A stretch of 64,000 bases of DNA from the NCBI GenBank assembly GCA_022836615.1, contig MU405224.1, forward strand, positions 124,001 through 188,000. Reading direction: 5' to 3'. Positions 11,172 to 22,209 of this stretch are shown in pieces. The DNA comes from Annulohypoxylon bovei var. microspora (lineage: Eukaryota; Ascomycota; Sordariomycetes; Xylariales; Hypoxylaceae). Position numbers and translations under genes: made by a program. Numbering within the stretch: the first letter of the stretch is position 1; every line of letters begins with the position of its first letter. The notes beneath the pieces are model-generated. The model saw only the letters and a list, made by a program, of their open reading frames with translations, did no database searches and had not been told where the DNA came from.

Positions 11172-12334
11172 CATTGACGATGCCTATTCCTAGTCATTTA
11201 GATGGGAACCGAGCGAGTAGTTTGCATTTGCTTTTTGGAGTTGGTACCTGTTATTGAAAGCATGTGAGGAGTTGTACGGTATGTCTTTAGGTAATACATG
11301 AAGAATATCCCCTCAGGAATTGGGTGGGATTGGCAAGAATGTATAATTATGTGAGTTAGTCTACAGTTATACTCTCACGCAGTATGCAGCATGCAGCATG
11401 CAGCAAAATTAGTTCTAGCTCTCTTGGAGATTCTCGGGATTAAGACTCAAGAGGCTGAGAAGGGGTCAATCTGAAATGAGTAGGCGGTATTACATATTAG
11501 GATGGTCGGCTCCACTGATCGAATCGAGTCACGGAGACAGCGGGACGGGAGTAGCCGAAGTTTGCTCATTTTATATCATACTGCTTCCTCATGACGATGT
11601 AATCAATACACTTAGATACCTATACATTCTGTTTGTTGGACTGTTGAATTTGGAAGTCTCGAGTTTGCGCCCACCTAAATAGAGAATTGTAGGGAATGGA
11701 TTGTATCGACGTTGAATTTCTTTACATGGGTACCTATTTCAAGGATTCCTCCCTGTAATAAGGGTGCACTTACTAATGGATACCTAGTACCTAGCCTAGC
11801 AGTCATAGCTTACCTTCCAGGGAGGGAAGGAACTATTACCGTTATTAATACAAGACACTTATAACGGTTAGCGTATGGTTTCCACCAATGCGGCTGCATT
11901 GTGACGTGCATGCTTTTACTAATTCCTCCCTATCAGACAGAAGTTGGAACCTCTCTTCTTGTCTCTATTTATTACATTTCATCCAACTACATAGCTGTGT
12001 CAATTACGGACAGCTCGAGCCATTGCCTACCTTTGGCTAATAGCTACCTCGAGATCCACCTACGCACGCACCTCATAATTCCGTACAAATATTATAAGGG
12101 CGAACTTAGGGGAACAAAGCTATTCGTGTTTTAACCCCATACGTACCCTGATAAGCAACGAAAGTAACGAGATGGACCAGAGCCTGATAGTCGGATGATG
12201 AAGCGAACGGAAGCACTTGACGCGACAATGTAAGAGTAAAAGAGAATATTGATATTGTTACTCTTCTAGTTATGCTGATATCTTATTCGCAAGCCAGCAA
12301 CGCGGGACCGCGCCGTGCTTGAGGTGTCATCGCC
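11172..12334. other. Intergenic between tandem genes
   Basis: This contains the 3' UTR of the YML020W-like gene and the promoter of the Fmp27 gene. A short tandem of three ATGCAGC units lies at 11384-11404. Open frames at 11476-11682 and 11901-12134 have no recognisable features and I do not call them. The sequence just before the start at 12335 reads GCCATGG, a good fungal initiation context. Confidence 0.65.
11384..11404. repeat. Short tandem repeat, ATGCAGC x3
   Basis: Three perfect head-to-tail copies of a 7-mer lie in the 3' flank of the YML020W-like gene. They look like slippage and no function is evident. Confidence 0.8.
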
Positions 12335-15300
12335 ATGGCACTCTTTAGTCCAACCTTCGTCTTTGGCGTCTTCGTCGTCCTCTACCTCTCGTCCTTTGTC
12401 CTCTTCGCAGTACTTCGAATAGTTACCGGTATATCTATACAACGTATAGGATATTTCTCCCTACGGCGATTAGCTTATACTCCTAAAGATGGTGTCAAGG
12501 TCGAGATCCGAGGCCTTGGACTTAATCTCCACCGCCCGACATTCTCCCAGCCCACCTGGCTTAGCATAGTCGTTAGCGAGCTTACCGTAACTCTAGATAT
12601 TAAAGTACTCGAGGGACAGAAGAAATCCGGAGCCGATCAGAGCGAGAGCGAGAGCGAAGATGAGACCAACCGTCGATCGCAGTCTACGAAGACTTTGCCT
12701 AAGAATCACCCTAAGCGGCCTGCCTTCGACGCCACTCGTAGCGCTACCTGGAAACAGCTCATGACAATTAAGGATCGCATTAAAAAGCTACACCGAAACG
12801 TTCGTTGGATTCGCCTAGTCGATCTCGTGGCTACCGACTCAACAGTCAACATCGTAGATGCTGGAAAAGTGCAATTTGGCAGCTTCACTATCGCTCTAGA
12901 CACTAGGAACCGCATGGTCGATCGCGCACGTTTCTTCTTCCAAACCAGATCCGATAAACGACGCCAACAGCATTCTGCCGAATGGATAGTCACACTACGA
13001 AGTGTCCTATTCACGGACAAGGGCGGCGCTGAGGCCATTGAGGTCTTGGACAGTGCTACGTTGAATGTACATGGATTCCTCTACGATCAGCTCGATGGGC
13101 TCCGGGATGCGGCTATTGCCTTGAAGCTCGGCAGAGTGCATGTCCCTTACGATGATGTTCGGAGCTGTGTCGAGCGTTTTCGGAAATCTACGCGTCAATA
13201 TTCAGACACGTACACAAATGTTGAGTCGATTAAGGTGTCAGTTGATAAGGTTATCCAAGAAATTGAGACGCCTGGTAGTACTGATCAGGAGCTGATGCAA
13301 ACGGTGTCTGATTCTAAAGAGTTCGTGAGCTCTATCCTTCGGGGGGTCAAGGAAGTCCAATTTGCGGTGAGCTTCGTCAGTCTCACAAAGAAGATCGATG
13401 CTGTGAAGTCGGCTGGTTCTCCTTTACTCCTGAATGCTTCCATGAAGGAGGTTGGTATCGACCTACATCGCTTAGATCCCAAGTCCCCGGCGCATCGTAT
13501 GTACTTCCCCTCGAAGGATATCGCTCACGAAGCTTTGGCCGCGGCACTTTCGATCTCCATTGGACTCGACGATGGCAATGGCAATCCAGAAAGGGTGGTA
13601 TATATACCTATGGCTACTACAACCGTAAAGACTACTTTGCCCTCGAAAACCGTGGAACTGTCTGACGTAGGAAGTGCTGAAGAAAGAAATGCTAATATCC
13701 TTTTCGCAAATTCTGTCGTCACTTCGCCTTCCGTTGATTTGGACCCGAAACATATCCCAGTCCTCCTCGCTCTCTTACAGCCTCGACCAAAGGCGCCGAA
13801 AGCGCACGTACAGCAGAGGCATAGACTCATCTCTCGTCTACTGCCGAAAGCTAACATGAAGTTCTCCATGCATGAACCAGTCATAAGGATATCGCTGCCT
13901 CCAGTCCAAAAGACGAATGAATCAGATGACTTCGATTTAATCATCTCCTCTATCTCTTCTATCTCACTCGATCTAGAATCTTTTCATTCTGCGGTCGAAG
14001 ATATGCATTACTCTCTGGTTTCATCTGCGCGACTCCAAACCCACAATCTTTACTATCAAACCGCTCAAGGCAGTCGCTTTGATCTGATGGATACGGAGTC
14101 ATTTGACCTCAAGATCCAGGTCTCGGCAACCCCTGACGTCCATGTTGTTGCCAATGGTAATCTTCAGACCTTCGCCATCCGTATGACCCGTCCAGAGATA
14201 ACGAAAGGGTTGCGCCAAATCGTCCGCCAGCTTAAGCTAGATGTTGAACCCGATAAGCGAGTGGGATCGAAGATAAAGAAATCGAAGAACGTGGTTCGGA
14301 CTCTTCCGCCGTGGTTGCTCCATTTTAATGTCCAGGTCGAAGATTTCAGCGCCGAAATTACCGGGATTGACGATGATTTCCCTGGGCATACCAGGGGCGT
14401 TGTGCTACAGATGGATTCATGGTCGGCCGAGTATCGAGCTCAGCGATTGGATGCACTTCGGAGCCGTCCAATATCTAGAAGGAGAACGGCCAGTCGGTCT
14501 TTTATGCCTGACGCGGAGTTTTTGAAATCGATTTCTACGCCACCGTCCCCACGGAAAAAGCAACAGAGCGGCGGCGATGGACGAAGGCTTACTATTCATA
14601 CACGAGGGCTGGAGGCTTTCATAGTAGAAGCTCCTGAGAAATGGGAAGTTGAACCCTTTATCCAATTACCTCGCTTTGAGTTAGCACTCTCGACGCATAG
14701 TGATGGCCAGGGTCCAATACTACATGTCCATTCTCATATGAGAACTCTTCTAGTCCGCTATTCGCTATTCCGGCATTATTCCGTAGGCGTCGCTATTATG
14801 GTCTTGCGTAAGGCGTTCGTTAGAGGATCAGTACCGCAACGTCCAGCACCGCCAACAAGTCCAAAAAGTCCAAAAACTGGATTTCTTAGCCCACCGCTCG
14901 TGTCCCCCGACTCGCCTATTGCTGGTCAAATGGACGACTTCCCTCGACATTATAAGGAGCTCGTTACATTTGACATCAAAGCTGCACTGATTCAGGTCAA
15001 GGCCGAAATGCCTTCCGACCCTCCCTTGATGATACAGATCTACGACATGGAAGCCGGTCGTCACAGATGGTCACCACCATTCTTCTTCTCAAAACTACTA
15101 CGCATGTATGCTGGTGCACCTAGGATGCGTGGTGTTTGGGCACGCATTGCGAGTATTAAGACGATTCGCTTAGACTATCGCCAGTCACGGAGAAAGATGT
15201 CGACGGGCGGTTTTCATGACGACAAAATGTTTGATATTGTAACAGATGCTATGCGAATAGCAGTACCCCATGAGCTCATCATCAATATGATATCGGACAA

Positions 15301-18300
15301 TATTATCAACGTAATCAAAGCGACTCAACAACTTCATCATCGCTTTAAGACCGGTACGAATGAATACATCTTGGACAAGGCACCAGAAGGCCCGAAGAAT
15401 GTTCCAAAAATCTCTCTGCGAACCCGCACGCTGCTATTTGAGCTTGAAGATGGTGCTTTTGAGTGGAAACTGGGTATAATCTACAGAGCTGGACGTGTTG
15501 AGCAACTTCAACGACTTGCTCGAGAGGAAGCCTACCGAGTCAAAGTCAAGAAGATCCACGAGGAAGATATGAGAAAAGAGTCTAGTCGGATTCGCAATCG
15601 ATCGGTAATGACAAGAGGAAGGACGGCTACATCGAATAATGCCTGGGTTCGTAGCAAGAGTGAGGACGGGCTTTCAAAATTCGGGCATGATGAGCGTTCT
15701 CACAGCGAGGCTCCTACGAGTAGGAATCCCCGGTATGACCCAGAAACAGTTCGTGGTATGAGTGGGAGAGCCCATGTGTCAGTCCAGGAAGCTAGACTTA
15801 AACTTCATGAACACAATGCCCAAAGCTGGAAGAAACGCATCGACCGTAATTATCTGATGGCAAGGAATGGGATGAAGGAGCTTCGTGGCCTCTTCTGGGG
15901 TCCAGATCAAATTCCCGACGACTTTGAGGACAATGAGAAAATACTTGAGGTACCGCAACGACCGGCACTGATGGGAGCAGTCATAACAGATTTGCACGTA
16001 CTGATTGACAAGCCGTCATTCCCAATTAGCATGCTGCCGGATTTTCTCCACAGTGTCGGAAAAGGGATGCCGAAGGATATGAAGTATTCTCTCCTTGTCC
16101 CTATGAACGTCCAGATTAGCTTGGGTGAGGCGCGAGTTAGTCTTCGAGACTACCCTCTACCTTTACTCCATGTTCCCGCTATAAAGCCTGGTCAGTCGTC
16201 CAAACTTGCAGCTCTATCCCTCAAAACGGATTTTGTCATTGCGGAAGAATTTCGCGGTAATGAATCAACTCGTCGGATCAAGGTCCAGATCACTCCACCA
16301 AGCAGTCCAGAGCCAGGAATGTCAAATGGAAGTTTTGCTATCGATGTTCGCCGCACTATCGGTCCAGTCAAGTCCTACTCAGACATGAATATTGACATCA
16401 ATACTGCATATCCTACCAGAATCACCTGGGGTCCTTCGTATCAGCCAGCCATCCAAGACATGATGATGGTAATTGAGTCATTCACGAAACCACAGCTAGA
16501 TCCTTCGGATCGTGTAGGTTTCTGGGACAAGATCAGACTCAATTTACATTCCCGACTTCGAGCTTCATGGAAAGGAGATGGTGACGTGCACCTTGCTCTC
16601 AAGGGCACGAGAGATCCCTATAATGTCACTGGGAACGGCGCTGGGTTTTTGATGTGTTGGCGCAACAATGTCAAATGGGATGTTCACACAGACGATGACC
16701 CCAAGAAATTTATGATTGTTGACAGCGGCGAATATGTCCTCGCTATACCGGATTACAGCCACCAGGCCAGAGAGGAATCGCGTCGTGCCGGAGAGGAAGA
16801 TAGCGTGAAAAGCGAAAATAGTTTCAAATCCGGTGCCTCGTTCAAGAAGGTTGTCATGAAAGTATCGGGCAATGTCCAATGGATGGCTGGCCTTGTTTTC
16901 GAACAGGCAATCGAAGATGAGAAACGGAATTTTGAATTCAAGCCGCATTACGAGGTTATTCTGAAAGCACCCCAACATGCTAGGCCGCGGGATGATTCCC
17001 TCCCGTACGATGCCTTCCGTGGCTTTAGAAGCGAGCACATACATCTTTCCCTCGCTATAAGGGCACCAGTGGATCGTAATTGGACGTCATCAGACATCCA
17101 ATCCTCAAAAAGCTATAACACTGTGCATTTGACTCCTCGATTCTTCACTCACTTCTTTGCTTGGTGGTCTCTTTTCAGTGGTCCGATGTCACTCCCCGTC
17201 CGCCAGGGATCCCTCTGGCCTGGGCGAGAGAAGAATAGTAAGAAGTTCGGAAGGCATCTGGCAACAATCAAGTACAACCTTCTCTTGGCTCCCTTGTTCC
17301 TTAGCCACATCTACAAACACAAAGATGTCGAGGACCATTCCGAGAATTCTGTGTCAGCCACAGGCATTAAAGTTAGATTCGATAGCTTTATGCTCGACAT
17401 TCATCAGCGCCGAGAGGAATTCAATACCCGGGATCGAGGTCATAAGACAAATGGCCGAACGACTGGCATGAAAATTCACGCAGCCCAGCTTGATCTTGTA
17501 TCCGCAGACGTTCGTGCTGTTTCTGCTAGTATGAGAGGCACGACTACTGAGGCGATCAAGAAGAATTCGGTCTCGACTTTGATCACACAGCAAGAAAACG
17601 ACGGTACAAATCTCTCTAACTTCACCATTCCCGACGAGGATTACAGCTGGGTCGATATGGATGATTTTGTGGAGCTCGACTGGATCCTACCTTCGGAATC
17701 AAATCCAGACACAAAGATACTTCCATTGGCCTTTGCTCCGCGCGTCACCTATTTCAGACAGACTGATATTGGCGGCACGATAGATGGAGATCCGGACCGT
17801 TCGAGTCCTTTCGGGCATGAACCCACCCATCTCTGTATAATGAGCCAAGATGACGACCCTAGGAGGGTCCAATATCAACTCATTCAGTCACGCCTAGAAC
17901 AACTACAAACTCAGATTGCCACCAACAAACGCAACATTGGCGATGCTGAACTACGTATGATCCGGGACAACGGCAATGACCCCGAGATCAGAGCTGAGTT
18001 TGAATTACTCAGCAGACATGCTACCGCCTTGAAAGATAAGACGTCGTTCATGCAGAATATGCTAGAGCAGGTCGCTTTCAAAACCTCGACAGATGCCCGA
18101 AATGGCTCAGACGACTCTGAGTCTACAAGCCACGGATCTAGAGAATGGATTGACACGGGAGATGGAAAAGTGAAAGTGCCATCAGGAATAGAATTTGCCA
18201 GCGACTTCAAAAACAGGTTTGTTGTCCATAACATGCAGTTGAAGTGGAACAATCTGCTGCGAAACATTATTCTGCGATATAGCCATCAAGTAAGCCAACG

Positions 18301-21232
18301 TCGCGGTTTCGTCTACTATTTATCTAGGCCTGCCGTCAAATTCATCCTAGACATTGTCGAGGAACAGGCCAAGGCTAAACAAAACAACAAATCTACCAAT
18401 AAGCCAAACGATGACGCGCATCAATCTTCGGCTGCCAGTACCACGGTGCAACCTAATGACGCAGATCCAGATATAGAGTATCGTATCAATCAAATCCTCA
18501 AAGACGGTAGGAAATATGTCAACGCTGATGGGCACGCCGGTTCCGAGGGGCCTGCCAATGCCAACATGGAAGATATCACTAGCGGCATCGCAGAAGATTT
18601 TGCTCCTCAGAATTCGTATCACGTCCGATTAATCGCGCCCCAAATCCAACTCCAGAGTGAAAAGAACAAGAGGCACGTCGTTCTAATCACTGGAAAGGGA
18701 ATGGAGCTCAAAGTGGTCGAAGTTATGGAAAAAGCTAGGCTATCTGACCCGGTCAGCGGTTTGGTCCAACGACGTTTCTTGCTTCGAATGGACAGCGCGC
18801 AGTTCTTCGTGACACATCAGAAATGGTTCTCCGGTCAGCTACTGTCCATGTATTCCGGAAATACATACGGGACGCCTTCCGGCTCGTCGTGGCCGCCTTG
18901 GGTACCCATGGAAGTTATGTATGATTTCCAATCGGATCCATTCGGTTTCAAACGTGTCGTGCAGAAGACATCGGCTATGCTGAGATATGACAAATTCAAC
19001 ACTCTCCGATTAAAGTACAACGACGAGGTCAACACCGAGGCTAACCCACTAACGGTAGAGAGCACCGAGAGTAGGATGGATAACCTCTGGGTGGAATTTC
19101 CTCAGCTGAGAGCTCTTTGCAATTCGTCGCAATATTACGCAGTGTACGTCATCGTACTCGATCTTCTCATGTACAGCGAGCCTCTAGAGAAGACGAGAAA
19201 TGAAAAACTAGAGAAGATAATATTAGCGTCAGACTTCAGCGATCTTCGAGGAACTCCGGAGATGGTCACTAGATTGCAAGAACGTATTCGGCAACTAGAA
19301 GATATCAAAGCACATTTCCAAATCCATTCGAAATATCTGGACAGGAAGGGATGGGAGGATAGGTTACTGCTAGAACGTGACCTCGCCGCCTGCGAAGATG
19401 AGTTGTTTTTTATGATGAAAGCGATCACCACCTCGCAGCGGAAATCCAATAATGCATCACAGAGCAATGCTTTATTGAGATGGACAATTGCAGCAAAAGA
19501 GATCGTCTGGCATCTCATCCGAGACAGCAACGAGCCCCTTGTCGAATTGCAGCTGAGGGACGTCGAGTACGATCGAACTGACAATTCTGACGGATCCCAT
19601 ATCAACTTGATGCAAGTGGGCAAAGTGCTTGGCTTAAACCTCATGCCGGATGCGACATACCCAGAAATGATCGCTCCTTACTTTGGGGATCAAAAGATTG
19701 CTGGTATGGACGGCAACCAGATGATTCGCGTTTATTGGCGCATGCTGGAAGCCATTGCAGGTATACCAGTGATGGACCACTTCGAGGTGAATCTCTTCCC
19801 GATGAAGATTCAGCTGGAGCGTGAAGTAGGAAAGAAGATTTTCGAGTATATCTTCCCGGGACTGGACGAACAGAAGACGGGTCAAGAGACCGATTCACCA
19901 TCTGCCCCGAAGTCAACACCCCCTGGTGAACCAGAGGAAGAAGACCCACAAGATGACTCTGTGTCTATCTCCAGTAGGCTTGGGACAGCGGCCTCTGACA
20001 AAGAGCCTACGTTTTCGACGCGGGCTGGGTCTTTGGAGCTTCGTCTACGTCCTACCCTAACCTTTGATTCGCGCCCCAATGAAGAGAACTATCAAAAGTC
20101 TAAAGCTCCCAGCGTCTACTCAGGCGACGGTGGCAGCGTTTTTCGCCTATTCGGCTCCAAGACAGCAACCAAAAAGCCATCGTATGAATCCCTGCGGTCT
20201 GTCAATGCTTCACAGCAAAAGCCAGGCATTGGACGGTCCGCGACAATGGCAGTTGGCGGCGAAAACAAAAAGGGTGGGCGATTTGGTCTCTCTAGGAAAC
20301 CTGCCAACTCTGAAGAGAAGCCTTCGGACGATTTGACGAAGATGGTAACGCGCGCTTCGAATTATATGACATTCGCGTACATCAAGTTACCATCAGTCGT
20401 CCTCTGCCTCAGCTACAAGGGTAAAAGCGAACGAAATATCGAAGACGTACACGACTTCGTCTTCCGACTTCCAACGATCGAGTATCGTAATAAAACCTGG
20501 TCTAATCTTGACCTAGCCCTGGCCTTTAAAGGTCGAGTAGTCAAGGCGCTGATTTCTCACACGGGAGCGATTATCAGTAACAAGTTCAAGCATCGGCCTA
20601 ACACGGCACAGCAAGGCAAGCTTCGCGAACTAGCTACGAGCAGTGTCCTCCTCGCCACGCCATCCACGTCCAATAACGGCGACAATAGTGATGATTCGTC
20701 AAGCTTATACGGAACGAGCCCGGTGGATTACTCGCGGTCCCCGCCGAGAAGCATAAGAAGCGCACACTCAAATATTCCGGCGCCTCAGCGATCAAATAGC
20801 CGGAGCTCTAGCGTTGCTTCGTCCCGCTCATACACTCGCAAATCTTCCAACGGTGAAAGTAGCAACAAAACAGCACCTCCCTTACCCTCCTTCGTCAAGA
20901 TGACAACGCCGCCAACTCCGATAGATCGTACACCTACCGGTTTAGGCATCGATATGCCTCGGCCAAAAACCAGTGCCAGTATGAATGCGCTGGGTCCGTT
21001 CCGAACAGGAACAGCGTCTACAGTTGCTAGCCCCGGTTTCGTCCAGCAGAGGCAGAGGCGGAAGTCAACCGGCCCCGGCTTCCTTAAGGGTAAGCTTAAC
21101 GCCTTCACAAATCGGCTAAGGGATCGAGACAACAGCGACAGCAAGAGCATCAGCGATAGCAAGAGTATCAGCGATAGTAAGAGCGTCAACGACGAGTACG
21201 AGGACGAGGACGAGGACGAGGAAGATATATAG
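12335..21232 (+). CDS. FMP27: Fmp27/Hobbit-type bridge-like lipid transfer protein
   Basis: This is a single 2965-residue open frame of the Fmp27/Hob (SABRE, KIAA0100/BLTP2) family. These are rod-like bridge proteins at ER-plasma membrane or other contact sites that are thought to conduct phospholipids through a long groove. The N terminus has one hydrophobic helix (about residues 5-27), which is the family ER anchor. It is followed by the first groove repeat, with the motif VEIRGLGLNLHRP. The two motifs that name fungal domains are visible: GFWDK near residue 1395, and WPPW with PMEVMYDFQSDPFGFKR near 2186. A coiled-coil-like stretch lies around 1845-1900 and another near 2310-2370. The last about 250 residues are Ser-rich and disordered, ending with SDSKSI-type repeats and an acidic tail (DEYEDEDEDEED). 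Length matches the family. No intron is required, which is notable for 8.9 kb. It converges with SNF8. Confidence 0.95.
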   Translation: MALFSPTFVFGVFVVLYLSSFVLFAVLRIVTGISIQRIGYFSLRRLAYTPKDGVKVEIRGLGLNLHRPTFSQPTWLSIVVSELTVTLDIKVLEGQKKSGADQSESESEDETNRRSQSTKTLPKNHPKRPAFDATRSATWKQLMTIKDRIKKLHRNVRWIRLVDLVATDSTVNIVDAGKVQFGSFTIALDTRNRMVDRARFFFQTRSDKRRQQHSAEWIVTLRSVLFTDKGGAEAIEVLDSATLNVHGFLYDQLDGLRDAAIALKLGRVHVPYDDVRSCVERFRKSTRQYSDTYTNVESIKVSVDKVIQEIETPGSTDQELMQTVSDSKEFVSSILRGVKEVQFAVSFVSLTKKIDAVKSAGSPLLLNASMKEVGIDLHRLDPKSPAHRMYFPSKDIAHEALAAALSISIGLDDGNGNPERVVYIPMATTTVKTTLPSKTVELSDVGSAEERNANILFANSVVTSPSVDLDPKHIPVLLALLQPRPKAPKAHVQQRHRLISRLLPKANMKFSMHEPVIRISLPPVQKTNESDDFDLIISSISSISLDLESFHSAVEDMHYSLVSSARLQTHNLYYQTAQGSRFDLMDTESFDLKIQVSATPDVHVVANGNLQTFAIRMTRPEITKGLRQIVRQLKLDVEPDKRVGSKIKKSKNVVRTLPPWLLHFNVQVEDFSAEITGIDDDFPGHTRGVVLQMDSWSAEYRAQRLDALRSRPISRRRTASRSFMPDAEFLKSISTPPSPRKKQQSGGDGRRLTIHTRGLEAFIVEAPEKWEVEPFIQLPRFELALSTHSDGQGPILHVHSHMRTLLVRYSLFRHYSVGVAIMVLRKAFVRGSVPQRPAPPTSPKSPKTGFLSPPLVSPDSPIAGQMDDFPRHYKELVTFDIKAALIQVKAEMPSDPPLMIQIYDMEAGRHRWSPPFFFSKLLRMYAGAPRMRGVWARIASIKTIRLDYRQSRRKMSTGGFHDDKMFDIVTDAMRIAVPHELIINMISDNIINVIKATQQLHHRFKTGTNEYILDKAPEGPKNVPKISLRTRTLLFELEDGAFEWKLGIIYRAGRVEQLQRLAREEAYRVKVKKIHEEDMRKESSRIRNRSVMTRGRTATSNNAWVRSKSEDGLSKFGHDERSHSEAPTSRNPRYDPETVRGMSGRAHVSVQEARLKLHEHNAQSWKKRIDRNYLMARNGMKELRGLFWGPDQIPDDFEDNEKILEVPQRPALMGAVITDLHVLIDKPSFPISMLPDFLHSVGKGMPKDMKYSLLVPMNVQISLGEARVSLRDYPLPLLHVPAIKPGQSSKLAALSLKTDFVIAEEFRGNESTRRIKVQITPPSSPEPGMSNGSFAIDVRRTIGPVKSYSDMNIDINTAYPTRITWGPSYQPAIQDMMMVIESFTKPQLDPSDRVGFWDKIRLNLHSRLRASWKGDGDVHLALKGTRDPYNVTGNGAGFLMCWRNNVKWDVHTDDDPKKFMIVDSGEYVLAIPDYSHQAREESRRAGEEDSVKSENSFKSGASFKKVVMKVSGNVQWMAGLVFEQAIEDEKRNFEFKPHYEVILKAPQHARPRDDSLPYDAFRGFRSEHIHLSLAIRAPVDRNWTSSDIQSSKSYNTVHLTPRFFTHFFAWWSLFSGPMSLPVRQGSLWPGREKNSKKFGRHLATIKYNLLLAPLFLSHIYKHKDVEDHSENSVSATGIKVRFDSFMLDIHQRREEFNTRDRGHKTNGRTTGMKIHAAQLDLVSADVRAVSASMRGTTTEAIKKNSVSTLITQQENDGTNLSNFTIPDEDYSWVDMDDFVELDWILPSESNPDTKILPLAFAPRVTYFRQTDIGGTIDGDPDRSSPFGHEPTHLCIMSQDDDPRRVQYQLIQSRLEQLQTQIATNKRNIGDAELRMIRDNGNDPEIRAEFELLSRHATALKDKTSFMQNMLEQVAFKTSTDARNGSDDSESTSHGSREWIDTGDGKVKVPSGIEFASDFKNRFVVHNMQLKWNNLLRNIILRYSHQVSQRRGFVYYLSRPAVKFILDIVEEQAKAKQNNKSTNKPNDDAHQSSAASTTVQPNDADPDIEYRINQILKDGRKYVNADGHAGSEGPANANMEDITSGIAEDFAPQNSYHVRLIAPQIQLQSEKNKRHVVLITGKGMELKVVEVMEKARLSDPVSGLVQRRFLLRMDSAQFFVTHQKWFSGQLLSMYSGNTYGTPSGSSWPPWVPMEVMYDFQSDPFGFKRVVQKTSAMLRYDKFNTLRLKYNDEVNTEANPLTVESTESRMDNLWVEFPQLRALCNSSQYYAVYVIVLDLLMYSEPLEKTRNEKLEKIILASDFSDLRGTPEMVTRLQERIRQLEDIKAHFQIHSKYLDRKGWEDRLLLERDLAACEDELFFMMKAITTSQRKSNNASQSNALLRWTIAAKEIVWHLIRDSNEPLVELQLRDVEYDRTDNSDGSHINLMQVGKVLGLNLMPDATYPEMIAPYFGDQKIAGMDGNQMIRVYWRMLEAIAGIPVMDHFEVNLFPMKIQLEREVGKKIFEYIFPGLDEQKTGQETDSPSAPKSTPPGEPEEEDPQDDSVSISSRLGTAASDKEPTFSTRAGSLELRLRPTLTFDSRPNEENYQKSKAPSVYSGDGGSVFRLFGSKTATKKPSYESLRSVNASQQKPGIGRSATMAVGGENKKGGRFGLSRKPANSEEKPSDDLTKMVTRASNYMTFAYIKLPSVVLCLSYKGKSERNIEDVHDFVFRLPTIEYRNKTWSNLDLALAFKGRVVKALISHTGAIISNKFKHRPNTAQQGKLRELATSSVLLATPSTSNNGDNSDDSSSLYGTSPVDYSRSPPRSIRSAHSNIPAPQRSNSRSSSVASSRSYTRKSSNGESSNKTAPPLPSFVKMTTPPTPIDRTPTGLGIDMPRPKTSASMNALGPFRTGTASTVASPGFVQQRQRRKSTGPGFLKGKLNAFTNRLRDRDNSDSKSISDSKSISDSKSVNDEYEDEDEDEEDI
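21133..21189 (+). repeat. Coding tandem repeat, about 18 bp x3, in the Fmp27 tail
   Basis: Three near-identical 18-bp units encode SDSKSI, SDSKSI and SDSKSV just before the acidic C terminus. The units differ by synonymous changes (AGC/AGT), so they are not a very recent slippage product. Confidence 0.7.
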
Positions 21233-22209
21233 ATGGATTCGAATATCAAAGCAATCGACATAATTGAATACACTAATTGATAATATTCCCCGGAGACGGG
21301 AAGGCGCGCGCGCGCCTGTGTAAAAATCGAAGATTCTGTAGGGAAAAGGGGGAGGATACATTGTAGAAATAGTTGGATTCCAAAACCACGAGGCGCTCGA
21401 CACTTGGCTACCTACGTCGGTCACGGTCGCTAAACTTCTTGTTACTTTGTCACGAATATTATAATTTCCTTCGCGGAGTTTCGGGGAGGCAACGTTGGCT
21501 AAGAGCCGGTAACCCTCAGGGTTGCGTACACATAGACCTTGGAATTCCCTTATCGGCGCATAGCTTGCGGTATATAAAAAACGCCCTCGCCCGCACTTGT
21601 TCGGCGAGGGTGACTAAAGAAGGGGTTCAAGTAGCATTGCATAGAATCGGTCGGATTCGGGTACATAAAGATAATGGGTTTCTGATATTGAATGAAGATT
21701 AGTTAAATTACTTTCTAGTATCCTCTCGTATGCCGTTTGTTGTGAAGTGGTTGTGTACCCCCTAGTTTCTAAGGTAAGAGTTTGAAATATGACTTGCGAC
21801 CGATCATACTCTTATTATTCAGATAATAGGGACAATTTGCGTTTCCCTATCTCGAGTTCCTCTAGCATCCTTGGTATTACACATCAGGATGATTGTGTGG
21901 ATTGTGTATGGCGTTGGGTATCGAAGGTCCAAGTCTTCCTTTATAATACGTCCCAGCAAGACAACCGTAATAAAGAAGCATGCAGCTGCTGCACGAGTTG
22001 CCATCCTTGGTCTAGCAACCACTTGCCTCATACTTCCGAGCGATAGTTACATCTTCGATATCTCCAATGTCCTGGATGGCGTCCAAACCCACACAACCTC
22101 CCGCGTCATACACCATACAGAGCATGCCGGCTCGGTGGCCGTTAGTCATAGTCCATATTTCTTAGCATTATAATCCAGATAGACGAGGTTAGTCTACCAG
22201 ACCAAGCCT
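21233..22209. other. Intergenic, convergent 3' regions of FMP27 and SNF8
   Basis: This is 977 bp between converging stop codons. A short alternating GC tract (GCGCGCGCGC) lies at 21305-21315. Several open frames of 70-109 codons exist on both strands but none looks like a known protein. I see no RNA gene. Confidence 0.6.
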